64,000 nucleotides of DNA from Bedellia somnulentella. Taxonomy: Eukaryota; Arthropoda; Insecta; Lepidoptera; Bedelliidae. The stretch lies in the NCBI GenBank assembly GCA_963576735.1, contig OY755177.1, positions 11,160,001 to 11,224,000 of the forward strand, written 5' to 3'. Made by a program: the position numbers and the translations under genes. The first letter of the stretch is position 1. Each line of letters starts with the position of its first letter. The notes below the pieces were generated by a model. It made no database searches. It had not been told where the DNA came from and worked only from the letters and a program-made list of their open reading frames with translations. Below are positions 21,499 through 36,100 of this stretch, piece by piece.

Positions 21499-23869
21499 GA
21501 CTGCTTTCTCAGAGTTGAACTGAAAAACCTTCTATAAACGCAAATATTACAGGAGCAACACAATCTAAAAAGCGATTTAAAACTTTTAATAAATAAAACA
21601 AATTGACTCATATAAATTTTATATTCATCAAACACGTACATACAATCATTCAATTCAACAAACTTTTTGATCCAATTTGAATTTTGTTATCAACGGTATA
21701 ATTAGGAATTAACTATTCGCTAGATATTTCTGTAGCCAACATTTTCTATAATAATACGTATAATACTGTCTTTCATGTTACTTCAATTGCAAGATATGAG
21801 CATATACTGTAATGCTCGTCATAACTTTGTCATATATTTAATGAAATAATGATAATTATTTTATTAAAGTTGACTTTCGGAAATTATTGTAATCTTAATA
21901 AAATAAAAGTAGCCTAAACTTTGGCTTTTAACTTAAATGTTACATTTGTAAGATACAGGCACAGACTAGAATAAGGTTTTAATAATTAGTTTATGAAGCT
22001 GCAACAAAAACCTAGTCATTAAATTGCCTGTGCACATAATTGATCTTAGCGTCCACTTATTACATGATGGTTAAAAATACACCGAATTTAACCACAAAAA
22101 AGATACTTATATAATTCCACAGGGTATACTGCTGTGAACTTATTATATGTATTTTGTCATCTTTATATTAATAAAGAATAAATGGCTTTTAAAAGATTCC
22201 ATTTTACCTAATACATTAAAAGACTTGAAATCATCAGATTCGAGCCGAACAGAGAGCGTTACTGTTAACTAATTTTAAATTGCTATAAATAATATTTCTA
22301 GATCAAATGAAAGTAAATACTTATCATACATCTATTAAAAATACGGTAACGTAAATATTATTGTACAAAAGATTGCAGAAAAATAAAAGCCTATTTCCGC
22401 AGTATTAAAAAATATATGAATAAATTGTGATGTATTAATTACAAATTCCTTAATTTGACCCAAAAAAAGAAAAATAATTGAAATCATAAATACCATAAAA
22501 GTAAAACTTGTTTATGAATATCCGAATTAAATTCATTGTTTTTAAGGTTATCCAGAGAAGTTTAAACTTATTAAATATTGTCAAAGGTAGAAATTAAGCA
22601 TGTAAATGTATTGTATACACTCTTGTATACTTAATATTATAAACAATATTTACGCGGTGAATAATTGGTACTCTTAAATAAAAAGCATTGCTTCGTAAGC
22701 CGCGCCACGCAGCTAAGCTTCTAATTAACCTTGTTTCATTTAGTACAGGATAAAATACAGGATTTTATCTTACGGACAAATATAAATAATTAACTGTTAT
22801 ATTGGATACGCAAATATATGTGGCAATTATCATAACCAAATAAAGCAGGACCAAAAACAATGCAATAAATTATAATTTTGAAATTCATAAACCTCTGTAG
22901 ACATCGTAATTTTGAATTTTTAACGTGATGAACATTCGTAAAAGTAGTTTCATATTAGTTTCATGATTGACTAACTACGTAGTAAGCATTTTTATATATG
23001 CCTACGACACAAAGAAGCACTTCCTTTATTTACACGTTAATAAGATGGACGCTTTAAAAGGTCGCTCGTAATACTGAACTCTTATTCTACGTCTTAGAAC
23101 TACAACTACTTTCACAAATTCATCGTTTAACCATTTATTGGATATAACTATGCATTATATAATCCATACTATCGATATTTTAAGTAAAACCAATATAAAA
23201 TAAAATAAGGATACTTGGTACTATACAACTAATATACCATAAAAATAATCTGGAAAGAAATAGTGATAATAAGTTTGATGTAACCAATTATATAAACCAC
23301 TCATTAAAAATCATAATAACAAAATATAATGATAAAGATGAGAAAACATTTTGGTAATTACTTATGGAATGTACTAAATACATACGTTTAAATAAAATAA
23401 TATTTCAAGATTTGTATATCACATGCTTTTGGAGGCAGTGATTTTTATATTATTTTATTAACTAGAAACAAACTATTTATAAAGTATCAAAATTTAATAT
23501 GTACTTGAAATAGTGAAACTGTAAATTTTTCAAAATATGTACCTAAATGAGACAATTGACTTCTATTTATTTAATTGAGAGGCTTTGTTCAATTGTATGA
23601 TGAAAAGTATTTCAAATTGCAAAACCCACCAACATGTATTTTATTCCTTTTCATAGATTACAATGCGTTCACAAAATATTTTTTATCTTACAATTGAAAA
23701 TTGTGTTATTAACGCTATTAGTATAAACTCTATTTTATTTCTGAAACGGTAAATACGTTAGATGTATTAAAATTTTCCGTTAGCACTTGGCCCAGTTTTT
23801 TAAAGGATATTTCAAAAAATGTACAAAACAGATTTGGTAGAAAATACAATAAAAAGACAATCTACTTAC
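21499..23869. other. AT-rich stretch downstream of Fas1
   Basis: No coding patch recognised. The remaining 3' UTR of the minus-strand Fas1 gene probably lies here, because a splice donor follows its stop codon; candidate minus-strand AATAAA signals (TTTATT on +) occur near 23734 and 23640, but none is decisive. Confidence 0.3.
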
Positions 23870-24164
23870 GAAGATACACTGTGACTCCAGTAACGTAACA
23901 ATACAATTTCAGTGAGGACATCGCTGTCACATTCTATCTAATGCGGGGCTAATAAATTCGATAATTAATCGAGGATTCTTACAAAGATGGCGGAGACTAG
24001 GACACAGAGGGCGTAAGAGAGTTGGTGGGTTTGAGCGCGTCCTGTGGCTCTGATGTCTGCTTCGAGGAGGAATGGTTCGTCGATCACGTGGATGATGCCG
24101 TTGGTGCATTCCACGTCGGGACGGAACACGTGGATCCAATGGCCGTTCCATTCCACGTAGTAAT
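23870..24164 (-). CDS. Fas1: Fas1 exon: end of domain 4, C-terminal hydrophobic tail and stop
   Basis: Coding 24164-23965, stop TAA at 23967-23965. The acceptor is CTATACAG and the exon starts with two bases of a codon. It encodes NYYVEWNGHWIHVFRPDVEC, then TNGIIHVIDEPFLLEADI, and the tail. The exon appears to continue as 3' UTR to a strong donor, CTTC then GTAAGTAG, at 23869. A frame-shifted reading (23927-24151) has no FAS1 character and is a shadow. Confidence 0.92.
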
Positions 24165-27100
24165 CTGTATAGGCAAATAAGGGCGTTATAAGACTAGTTT
24201 AAAAATATTTACAAAAAAAACAAGATATTTGGCAGGTCATGTTTGCCAAATGCCAATATACTGTTGGTGAAATTTTAATTTATACGCCAGACATGAAATT
24301 TAAAGAAGATATAAAGCTTAAGCTATAAATGAAAAGAAATAATAATAGTAGGTACACAACTATCGATCTGGTTTGTTAGTATTTTCTAAGGTGGTTGGCT
24401 TTTTAAGGTAAAATAAATTAATAAAGACATGTCATTACACAAGAGAGCGACAAAAGCGTCATACCACAAAATAAATATACCTTATATCATCAACCTTCAA
24501 AACTCCACAACAGTTATACAAACCAAAAACTCTAAATATTAAGTTTGCGTATCATGAATTAAGAGATGGCCTGATAAGGTAAAACAGTAATAGATAGTTA
24601 CTTTTATCAGATTCCTTGACACGCAGCCGCAGCGGGTCACGTGACGTCGGTAACACGAATGGATGGGTTTCGTTGGCGAGCAGTTTGAGATCCGAAACCG
24701 TGTAAGCTCGACTTGCTCTGATTAGATGACGCTCCAGGATTTGCTTCGTCTAGAAATATCAGAAAAATATATACTATCTTTATATGCTGAATGTGGTATA
24801 ATGTGTTAGAAATGTCGATAATGCCTTTCAAATTATGATTTATAGAAATGCGATGGCACTAATACTAAAGATGTAAATAAACCACTTCTCAATTATAGGT
24901 GTCGTTATCATTTATTCATAAAAGTGAGTTGACAGATTGAAATTGATTTAAGAGGAAGTTGTAGATTTAATTTACACAACAATTAGATTATTGTTTGGAC
25001 AGACATCTAAAATCGGTAAGATTAATTCAAACCAAAATCGTCATACATTTTCGAAACCAATCCATACAAACGAAGATTTACCACAAACTGAGTAATGTAC
25101 CTATTACACATTCTACTCACAAAATATCCGAAGTCATCTCGGAAAAGCGCTTTAAAGGCAGACGGATGTCTTATCTGGAATTTGTTCCAGGCGTGGTCAC
25201 GTGGCACGAAATAGGTGTATCTGTGTTCGAGCTCGTTCAGCGGTTGGTTGAACATTTGTCTCTTGCCGAGGTTGTAAGTGATACTGGGGACAAAGCGATA
25301 TGTTTAAGTCATACACTTTTCTAAGTGAACTTGGGAAGGAAAATAGAAGAATATTTATTTATACTCATGGTTTGGTCACTTAATCCAGAGGTAAAGCAAA
25401 ATTTGACCGGTAAATTAATGAAAATTATGGTTGAATGTTTTTTTTATTCATGAAAACCTCATGTGGGGATTATTACTAATAAATAAAGGAAAGAAAAAAT
25501 TTGACACTAGCGGGGATCAAACCCGCGAACTCAGGGAAAAATTATGGTGTTAGTTTTTGACAAACTTTTCATTTATGTAGCTTATGAATCAGTTTTTTTA
25601 CGAGTGAGTCGGCCTAGCTTCGCACGGTTAGCGTTATTTTTTAAATATCTGAGGTTTCTTTCTTCAGTCACTGCTCAAGCATTGTGAAATTTAGCGCAAT
25701 GTTTTCAATTTATTAAATTTATAGCACCCCAGGAGTGCCACTCCTGAGAAGTGTAGTTTGCTGATTTAGCATGCACTTTTATGAACGGTTCAGTATTTCC
25801 GTTTATAAGCAAATTTCGGAATAAAACGCTATCTAAAACAGAAATCATACCGTGATGCAACTACTGGCGCCATCTAGTATGTAATATGAAATAAGTAAAG
25901 ATTTGGCTTTGGTCACGGGCGCGATGGCTTATTTCATGTATAATTTCGGTGTTTCTGTACCGATTTCTGTGTTTTCATTTAATATCTAATAATGTTACCT
26001 TTTTAAATAAGAGATGATTGAGAGTATTATAAACGTAAGAGTAAACAAATATAATCAGAATGCTCCGAACTGCTAAGCTATCAGGAGTTACATGTGTTAT
26101 TGTGAGTCAACCATAAAATATAGCCATATACTGTTGCGGAAATTTTTAAGACAATTTTATGAAGAATATTTCCGCCAGACATGATTTTTATATAAGTTTA
26201 ACCATTAAGGCTGCAAACGCGACGGAAGCTTAAAAAATGAAGTAATTTCTCCCGTTTTCCCAAAATGTCCCAAAATTCCCTTCACTACTCTGCTGAAAAG
26301 TATACTATAACCTGCCCAGGAGTATGAAGGATAATTATGCCAAGTTTCGTTATAATCCGTCGAGTTTTTGTTTCCATAAGGAACATACAAAACGACAAGC
26401 CGATAGACAGACAGACAAAAATTTTACTGATTGCATTTTGGCATCAGTATCGATCACTAATCACCCCCTGATAGTTATTTTGAAAATATATTTCATGTAC
26501 AGAATTGACCTCTACAGATTTATTATAAGTATATAGATTGTTGTATACATTACTACATTTTAAAAGTAGCATATAATTATCTGTTATGATACATAAAGAT
26601 TATAAAGATCGGTATCTGCATGTTAAATTTGATAAAACATTGTATAAATGAGTTATAATTTAGATATTAATCTGAATACAATAATTGTAGCGTAAATAAC
26701 ATTTAGCTTCCTTCATATAAAATCTCGGCGTTTCAATCCGGAAAATTATTAGTCATGGGTTTAGAAACAACGTAAGTAGAAGAAAATTTAATGTTTATGG
26801 GCTATCGACTGTTAGACATAACTTTGTTAACAATACAGATATACAGAAATATACAGAACAACAGTTGTTTTTAAAATTACTTTTATAGGCATAACAATTA
26901 TTAAGTAGGTACGTAAAATCTCTTACTTTAACATCGGGTCAGTCTTCAGTTTCTCAAAAACTGTGGTATAGGGTACTCCAAGCACCCTGTCTATGATGTG
27001 AATAAATCCATTCGTGGCAGCTATATTAGGTAAAGTGACTGAGGCGTTTACACCGCCACCTTCCACTGTCAATGTTTGGTTATTCCTGTTATTGATTACG

Positions 27101-30100
27101 TTGAAATAAAGGTATTTCCTTAAGGATGCAGTTGGTGCTTGATAAATCTAGAATATAAAACATGATTAATATGTTTTACTTTAAAATTATTGTACTTCTA
27201 TAATTTTGTTGAATACTAGTAATATTACAACCACGATACATTTGAATAGGATTACTTTACTAGACCCATTTGATCTAACAATGAACAACCATGCGATGAA
27301 CTACTTAATTCCAAGGGCGAGAATGGTAACTACAAGTTTTAATGATGGAAATGCTTATAGAGTCTGTTAACAGTTTGCATCTATGGAATTTGGTAGCGGT
27401 TTTTGAAATACAAGTATGGTAATTAAGAGTTTAAAATTTAAAACTACGATGATTTGGTTAAGTTTAAAATATTATAAACAGTTATAATATTACAAACTAC
27501 AATAATACTTCACATGGTTCTATAGATATAAAGATGCATGTTTTAATAAAGAAACGGTTTTTCTGTAAAATTCTGTTAACAGCCTCTGAAGCAATATGAA
27601 ACATATATCGCTTTGAAAGTGGTACAAGGACCTAATGATTTCTATGAATTCCCTTCTAAGGAATCAGCTATTAAGCGATGTAGTTTATTACGACATGCTT
27701 TGTAGGTACTCTAAAACAACAAGATTACACAGAGAAGGAATGGCTATTATGATCTGAGGATTACACAACATAACATTTGTACAGGTTCTCAACTATTTAG
27801 TAATTGTATTATCACGTACAGATCCGGGTATCTGCTTCCGTGAACAGCAATAAAATAAAATATCTGTTCAAGATTATATCGAAACTAGATAAGAGGTATT
27901 AATTTTTCGATTGCAGTACTAACCTGATTCATGTTGTTATGTACAATTACGTCCATAGGCAGCCTTTCTCTTACCAAATGTAGATTGAGGATTTCTTTTA
28001 GTTTTTGGTGATTTCTGTCAAAAAATATAAATCATTAATTAATTTATACTCGTATAATAGAAAAAAAATACTCAGTTAATTTCCAAAGTCATAAAAACAC
28101 TATGCAGAACAACATGTTCATTAATAAGTTAATAGTTATTGTGCTTTATTCTTAGTTCTAGTGATTTTTTGGACCTCTCCAGGAATTTTTTAGACATATT
28201 TCAGTAAAATCAATACCATGAATGGGTTTAGTGATTTATGGAAAATTAATCTTACAACATTCAAGTAAATATTTGTGATAGTTAGTACCTGACTATATTC
28301 TGCACGCTGTATTCTTTCCAAGCTTCGTTTGACGGAGCGAATAATGTGATATCTTTTCCCATATTCAGCTCGTTCAGGAAGGGATTGTTCACTCCTAGAT
28401 CCATTATAACTTCATAGAATTTGCAGAGAGGGCCATCTTCTTTTTCCTATATTATAAAAGGAAAATTAGTACTTGAGAAAAGTTGTATATAATATATTAT
28501 GTATGCACACACAGTGAAATATCCATTTGATAATTCCAAAATCTGTAATGTGCTCTTATGCTTTATTAATTCCTATTTATGAGAACTTTTCGAATGACTG
28601 TATTCAGCGGAGGTTATTTTTGGAAAAGTTTAAAAATAATATCTTGATCGTTTAGTATTCTTTTTTAAGGTAGTGAGATTTTCACAATTTAAGTTAATAC
28701 ATATAGCATACTAATACGTAAGAGTCACATTATCTGGGATCAAACCTTATATTGGTATTTTTTATAATATTTAATATCTATTTACTAAGGCACAGTTTAC
28801 AGTGGAATTGTCAAACGTTGTATATTATTGAGTGAACTATTATGACTTCTAAAATTGCGCTTTGAAAGAGTAAACTTAGGTTATGCTACACGACCTTCAT
28901 TTATTATTTCAAGGAGTATTATTTTAAGGTTAAATTATTTGTGTACATACAATTACGTATATCAATTTATTGTTTCAAAGCACCTTAGACTGACCTAAAT
29001 AATTTATTTCTAGCTGGCAAACATATCAGCGATTATAAGATTGTTTTAAAAATTAAACGAGAACTTACTCATACAATAGATACATAAAATTTCTCAAAGA
29101 TTAATATATTTTAATACTTATGCTAATAATTACTGATCCACTTATCTGTAAGCAGTTTTGACATCACCTTACCTTTACCAAACGGATTGCATATTGAACA
29201 TTGTAAAGGAAATACACTAATCACAGATAAAAAAGCTATAAGTAGTGATAGCAGGTGTGATATGACTTAAACAGGTCTACTAAAGTGATATAAAAATAAA
29301 ATGCGTGGTGGTTAGATGGCCATCAATACAGTATAAATCATTGCATATTTTCACTATACTTACAATCCCCTAAAAGTTGTTAATGCATGCAGAATCCAAC
29401 AGGGAGGTTTGCATAAACATATTATATATAAACATATAAGTAACAAACAATAATAGTACCATTAATAAACAATAATAATACATTTTTAGACCTTTAAATA
29501 TTTTCAGGGAATTGACTAGATATGATAAGTATGGTCGCAAAATAGGAACTAATAAAAACATGTTTAATTAATATACCTAATCTAGTATAACCGATTTAAT
29601 AAACTATACTATTATCATATACTTACATTAACATATAAAATAAATAAGAGGGTACAAACATGATGTATGTAAGGCAAGACAAGGGAGCGAACATAGGACG
29701 TGCAAGGAACTTATGAGAAATGCTTTAAGAATTCGTGTGGCATTTATTGAACGCTCAGACATGGATGACAAAAGGGTAATGAAGGATTATATCAAAGGCC
29801 TATTTTACCTTCATAGCCTGGTTCCATTATAAATGATGCGGAAATTTAACGACAATTAAATTATTCGCTTTGTCTCAGTTGATTGATATTCAAAAGAAAT
29901 TATGAACTTTAAATGGTTTTATCGCTCATCGGTCTGTTTTATAAATTATTCTCTTTTTGGTACCAGTGGCAACTTTTATCTTTATGATAACTGTTACAGG
30001 GAAAGACTATGCTTTGCTACGCTAAATTAAGCTTGTGTATTTAGAACACGTTTTATTGTTGTATCAGCCACTTTTGGAAGTTGATTGGGTAGAAGGTGGT

Positions 30101-33100
30101 TTATATAAATGTTTTTGGTGACAGATCTCCAACCACATCGCCCAAAATCACTTAAAAAGCCCCACAAATAAAATACCCTTAGTCACCTCTTACGATCACC
30201 CACGGGTAGGGATGGGGTAGTGTTATTCTAAGCCGACACTACACGGCAACCGACAGTACACGGAAAAATACTCGTATTCCAACTCAAACGTATTCTATAA
30301 GATTGCAATATCAACCTATCCACTCTACTTCCACTACAAAGTCTTACCTTAAGAAAATCGATAACAGAAGTATCGACAACCATGAGCGGGCGCTGTATGA
30401 GATGCACCACTCCGTTCTTGACAGGAATGTTTGCGCGCACTATATCAGCCAGCACTACGCCCCGGGAATGCTTGGCGTCGCCTGCCATCGTGTTGGATTT
30501 CACGTAGGCTGTGGAGGAACATACATTTGAACTAATACGCTTTTTTAGATTTAAGGTTTGATATGGTTATTTTATTAACTAAATGGAACCGACTTCACAG
30601 CTATTTGAGGGAAAGCAGTTTTTTTATACAAAGTTCGATAATCAATAGTTTGTCCACGTAGTAATTTTAATATTATGTCATATATTTATAACCAAGCGTG
30701 GTTATAAATATATGATAGCGATCAAACCTCATGGAAATAAATGGACCACTCTTGAAGTATATCATTAGGACATAAAAACAACTTTTAAAATTGATTGAAC
30801 ATTCACGGAGTAATCGCGTAGCATACATCCAAAAAAACATACAATCGAATAGAGAACCTCCTTTATTTATATCGGTTGAAAGCATACAAACATGTATTTA
30901 TTCATGCCATTAGAACCGTTTGCATTAGGCAGAGACTATCTATCTCAAGTTTGTATGCTCCTGAAAACCTCTCTTTGTTACAAGTTATACTTAGTTTGGG
31001 GCTGACTTGATCGGTGTAAAATGTGTCCTTATGTTTATTTATTTAGCTTTGTTTTATGGTTTAATACCTGTATAGCAAGCACGAGCGCTGTTTTATCGAC
31101 ACGATAACGGTTAGAATGAGATGGTAGTATACGATACTAAGTAAGTGCGTAAGAGATGGCTGCTTTATCCCACGCGATAACTAGTTTAAACACGGCTCGT
31201 GCTTGCCCTTGTATATTTAAAATACGAGTACGTTATAGGATGGAAACTGAAATGAACAATTTGGTGTTGATAGGAAGGGATTGGAATTATCGGAGAACAA
31301 AGATTAATTTACATTATTTTCAGGACAAATTTATCAATTCGGTAAATATAACATTATATTGTAATTAGAACGAATTATATTATGTTTTTAATAATTTTTA
31401 TTTTACACTTACAAAAAAATGCCATTACAGTTAACGCCAATGCGACATTTTTTTAAATATACTTAGTACACATAAATGGCAAATTATTATACATATCAAA
31501 TTACAACAAAAATAAAATTAATATTATATCTAAAAATAAAAACAATGACAAATTTACTATCAAATAACCTACAAATAACTAATTTTACTATTGAATAATA
31601 TCTAATCAATTATATATTCATACTAATTTATAACAATTACATAAAAAAACTTTAAAAGTGAAAATATTATTCTGGATTTCCGTAGCATATGTACTTTATA
31701 ACTGCTTTTTCAAGCTCGCTCATGTTGCATACTAGGATGTCGACCTCATCCTGCCAGCATATTTAATAGGCGAATGCCTCTAGTAAGGGGTCGTCGTTGA
31801 CCAGAGATATGTTATAGCTGCGTTAACCCATTTAAGAGAAACTGTCCCTCCTTTCTTCCTAGATAAATATCTTTCAAGAAGAATATTTATCTAGATAAGT
31901 TACTAATAGGTAATATTATACAGAACCACGATTCCAGTTTAACCTATGTGGGCCTGGAGAGTTTACACCCATTCTTAACAGGTTTATAAGGATTTGTGTC
32001 TTCAAGCCTTTAAAGTGCAAGAATTGAGGTCTTGTTAGAAGCAAAATTCCGCATAATAGATACTATGCAGCATTATTTTTGAGCAAAATAATTACTGTGA
32101 AGTGTTGGTCTTAGCACTACACAGTGATTGTGACAGCAGATAGCGGAAAAGGTTTGTAAGGGTGCGACAAATGGAGAACGGGATCAAGTTAATACATGAA
32201 GAGAAAAAGGCTTGAGTCAAAACGAATGTGTCGAAGTAAATTGGCAGGCTTTGTGAAAAGATCGAGCTCAAAAAATGGAAGTTCAATCTGTGGCAGCAGT
32301 CACATTGAGGTTTGGAGACGTTTTTGAAAAGGTTTGTGAATATTGGTAAAAAATATTATCGTAGTTCTGTGAAGTATTTTTTCTATCACAAACGGCGCTA
32401 TCATCATCAATACACGTAGATAAGTTACTTACATTTACGAAATATAAATATGCGCCAGCAAGAGTAGAAAATATTATGAAATGAAAGATTGTTGGTAATG
32501 TGTTCACAGTGTGGCTGAAGAGTTTCTAGCTCTAAAGCTCTGGCTACTCTTTGTTGCGATTTACGGCCGTGAGTACATGTATGTATGTAATATAATAAAT
32601 TACTTACTGATTTCTTCTCTTCCATTCATAGATGTGCTGAATGATATGATTACTTTAACATTATCGCTGAACGCCAGTGTCTCATATTCTCGGGTGTTCT
32701 GAGTAGCTTTGGTGAATAGCACGTGGTGTGGAATCACGTGACCATCTATCACTTTACCGTCGATAAGATCCGATCTTGTGGTAGGCTGAAGAAATAATAT
32801 TTTTTTGATATCGATTAAGTTTTTTAGTACTTATACTTTGCTTTTAAATGTAAAACTACATTATCTATTCATCACTTTTAATGACATGAAATCCTTATTT
32901 AATAAAGATATTTGTTTTGATATCTGAGAAACATGTAAATAATTTTCACCTCCAAGGATCAACAATTAAAATTATAAAAATGTACTTAATTTTTTTTTAT
33001 CTTAGCAGCTTAAGGTTTGAGTTTCACAATCGACAATCACATATTGCTTATTCTTCACGCCACGTATTTCATTTACATTTTTAGATAATCAGTATTTTTA

Positions 33101-36100
33101 AGGGTTTCTTGAATATTTTACGATAAACAACCGATTTTAAAACCACATAACAATAGCAAAACAGAACATAACAGTTGTTATCACAATATCCTCACTAGAA
33201 AAAATCTGATTAATGTATAATAATTTTGTTTATATGCAAGCTTATTACCTGATATTTCTTGCCTTAACTTCACTTACTACTTTGTATACATATAACATAC
33301 ATATACTCACGGCTATAAACCGCTAGAAGGGGTAGCCAGAGCTAAGGAATTAGAAATTCCTCAGCCACTTTCGGAAAGTTGAGTGGGGAAGAGATGGTAA
33401 AATAAAGGTTTTTGGTGATGGGTCTCCAACCGCATCGCCCAAAAATCCCTTATAGCCCCAATACCGTTAGTGGCCTCTTACGCACACCCACCGGAAGAAA
33501 TGGGGTAGTGCTATTCTGAGCCGACACTACACGGCACATATATACATAAAAATTCAGAGTAAATTAATTGAATGAAATAAAAGTTACCTTAAAGCCATCG
33601 TCTACCGGAATGAAAAATGTGTGTCTTCCATCTGCATTAAGTACTTCTTTTTTGTGGAGCTGGTTGACTTTTTGTCGGAAAGACCTATAAAATTGTAAAA
33701 AAATATTATTAATATCAAATTGAACTGGATCACCCACTCCAGCTGCATAAGAAAATGAGGCTCCTTGCTTTCTTTTTTAGAGCCCCCGGCTTTGAAGCCA
33801 AGCGTTTTACCGTTAGACCTCGGAGGCAGTTCTTCCTATCATGTAAATACCGAAGTTAAAGAAAATTACTAAGTCACATCGAAATACATTCACGAGAATA
33901 AATAGGTTAAGAAGTATAAGGGCCAATGAAATTAAATATGATTATGTCTTTACTCCAATAAGTTCAGAGTTTCTCTTAATAATTTCATAATATATGTAAA
34001 ACGTGCTAATGATTTGTAGTAAATCGAAACCAGAAGACGTATTTAGAAATTCAATTTACCACACTTAATTGAATTCCTGAGAGTGTAATGGATCCTTTGA
34101 ATTTCTTGTACTTCCCTAGAATGTCTTCTATGTAATATATATCGCATATATGTTTTGTAGATATCATGAGATTGCGGATATTTGAGATTACATAAGGGAT
34201 AGCTGACTGGAAAATTTGTTGTTGTATCGATTCTACAATCAACATCATTCTAATGGCCCAAAACACCTATTAATATGTAACCAAGATTTAACTTAAAAAT
34301 AAAGATGGAATATGTATACATCAAAATCCAATAAGACGGATAAAACTGAATCATACGTACTGAATATACTCACTGTTTCTAGCCATTAATTCTCATAGGT
34401 TTAAGTTAAGAAAATCAATTGCTATTCAGCTCTATCAAGGCAAACAAAAAGCCTTACAGCACCGCCTCCCGTATACTTATACCTATATACGCCATGGCTA
34501 TAAATCATGAAAAAGGGCAGCCAGCGTTACATACCTACACATACCATAGAAATTTCTCAGCTACTCTTGTAAGTTGAGTAAGGAATTCAGAAAAAAAATT
34601 AAAATTGCTGGTGGATAAACCGCATCGCCCAAAATTTGCTTAAATAATAGCAATAACATTAGTCGCCTCTTACGAACTCCACGGGAATAATTGGGCTTGT
34701 GCTATTCTAAACCGATACTACACAGCTACATTGTTATGTAGCAAAGCAACAACACATAACATAAAACTAATATCATCATAGGATATAACATAATTAACAC
34801 AGCCCATATACATATATGCCCACAGAGAGCTTCAATCTTATCCTATGTATTTGTGAATACACTAAATCGAACCCTCTACATATTTAGTCGAATGCTCTGT
34901 CAGACCTCTGAATACAGTTTTGACAAAGGCGCGGCGCGCTTCATAAACGTAGTGTGTAAGGCTTACCTTAATCGATGTTGTCCGATATTGAAGACATCGG
35001 AATGTTCTAGAAACTGATAAGCGTTCGGGTTGTAGACTGGAGCGCTCGGAGAGCCAGGCCCGTGAGGAGACAGCGGCTGCAGCACTTGGTCTATCACGTG
35101 GAGGACCTAAAGAGAAATAGTATTCATAAAGTTGTGAATATACTATATACTAAAAAATAAAGGAAAGAAAAATTTCGACACCAGTGGGAATTGCCTCATA
35201 GAATAGAATAGAATAGAAAACTCTTTATTGTACATCAAATATGGAAAAACAATTACAAATACAAGAATGAATTAACAAAAGTACAATTGGCGGTCTTATC
35301 ACTAAAAGCGATCTCTTCCAGACAACCTTTGAATGGAGAGGTCAATAAATTAGAGTCATGTGAGATAGATGTACAACAACATGGTGAAACTGATGACTAT
35401 GCGTTAATCTGCATAAACAATACAACAATCCAGTCATACTTAAATCTAGTGGGAGTTTATTAGAAAATGAGGTTTTCATGAACAAAAAACTTCTAATTAT
35501 AAGAATATATTTTTTAAATATGCTTTTGTACATGACTTGCCGACCCTATCTACCGTAAATTTTTTGACCGTACCATCCATAGGTTGTTTTTAGTGATAAG
35601 ACCGCGTTGTACTTATTTGTAAAACTGTTATGTAATATATTGTAAATATCTTGTGTTTTGGTGAGTAAGAGTATTTCTATTCTATTCTTAAGTATGACAT
35701 CAAGATATAAGTACGTTGGATGTAAGATTGAGGTAGCGTGACTCTGTAAGGTACTAGTAGTCTTGGATAAGTACTTTCTGAGCTTTATAGTGTCTTTGTA
35801 TCACGCGAACGGTTTTACATTAAATTCGATATTATATCAATGTTGCAACCTATATTTTGAATTATGGAAGGAATATCAATTTTGCAATATTGTTTTAATA
35901 AATAATTTATATTTGTAATATTGCCTTCGAGTCGCGCACCATTGTGCTTTAGATTTAAGTAACGAGGCCATTTGCTTATTTAAGTTTCGATTAAGGGAGT
36001 TTTATTATATAACTCATATTTCTATTTGTAGGTTAAAAAAGTGAGATATAACGTATTTCATAAATTCACAACTTAAAAATATCGGGTTAAACACAGTTTT

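Noticed and set aside
23927..24151. Arginine-rich minus-strand open frame overlapping the Fas1 last exon
   Set aside because: It is the wrong frame of the Fas1 exon; the other frame encodes the conserved domain 4 motif and the hydrophobic tail.
32092..32300. GC-richer patch with open frames on the minus strand as a gene fragment
   Set aside because: Neither strand gives a stable protein-like frame or a recognisable LINE motif.
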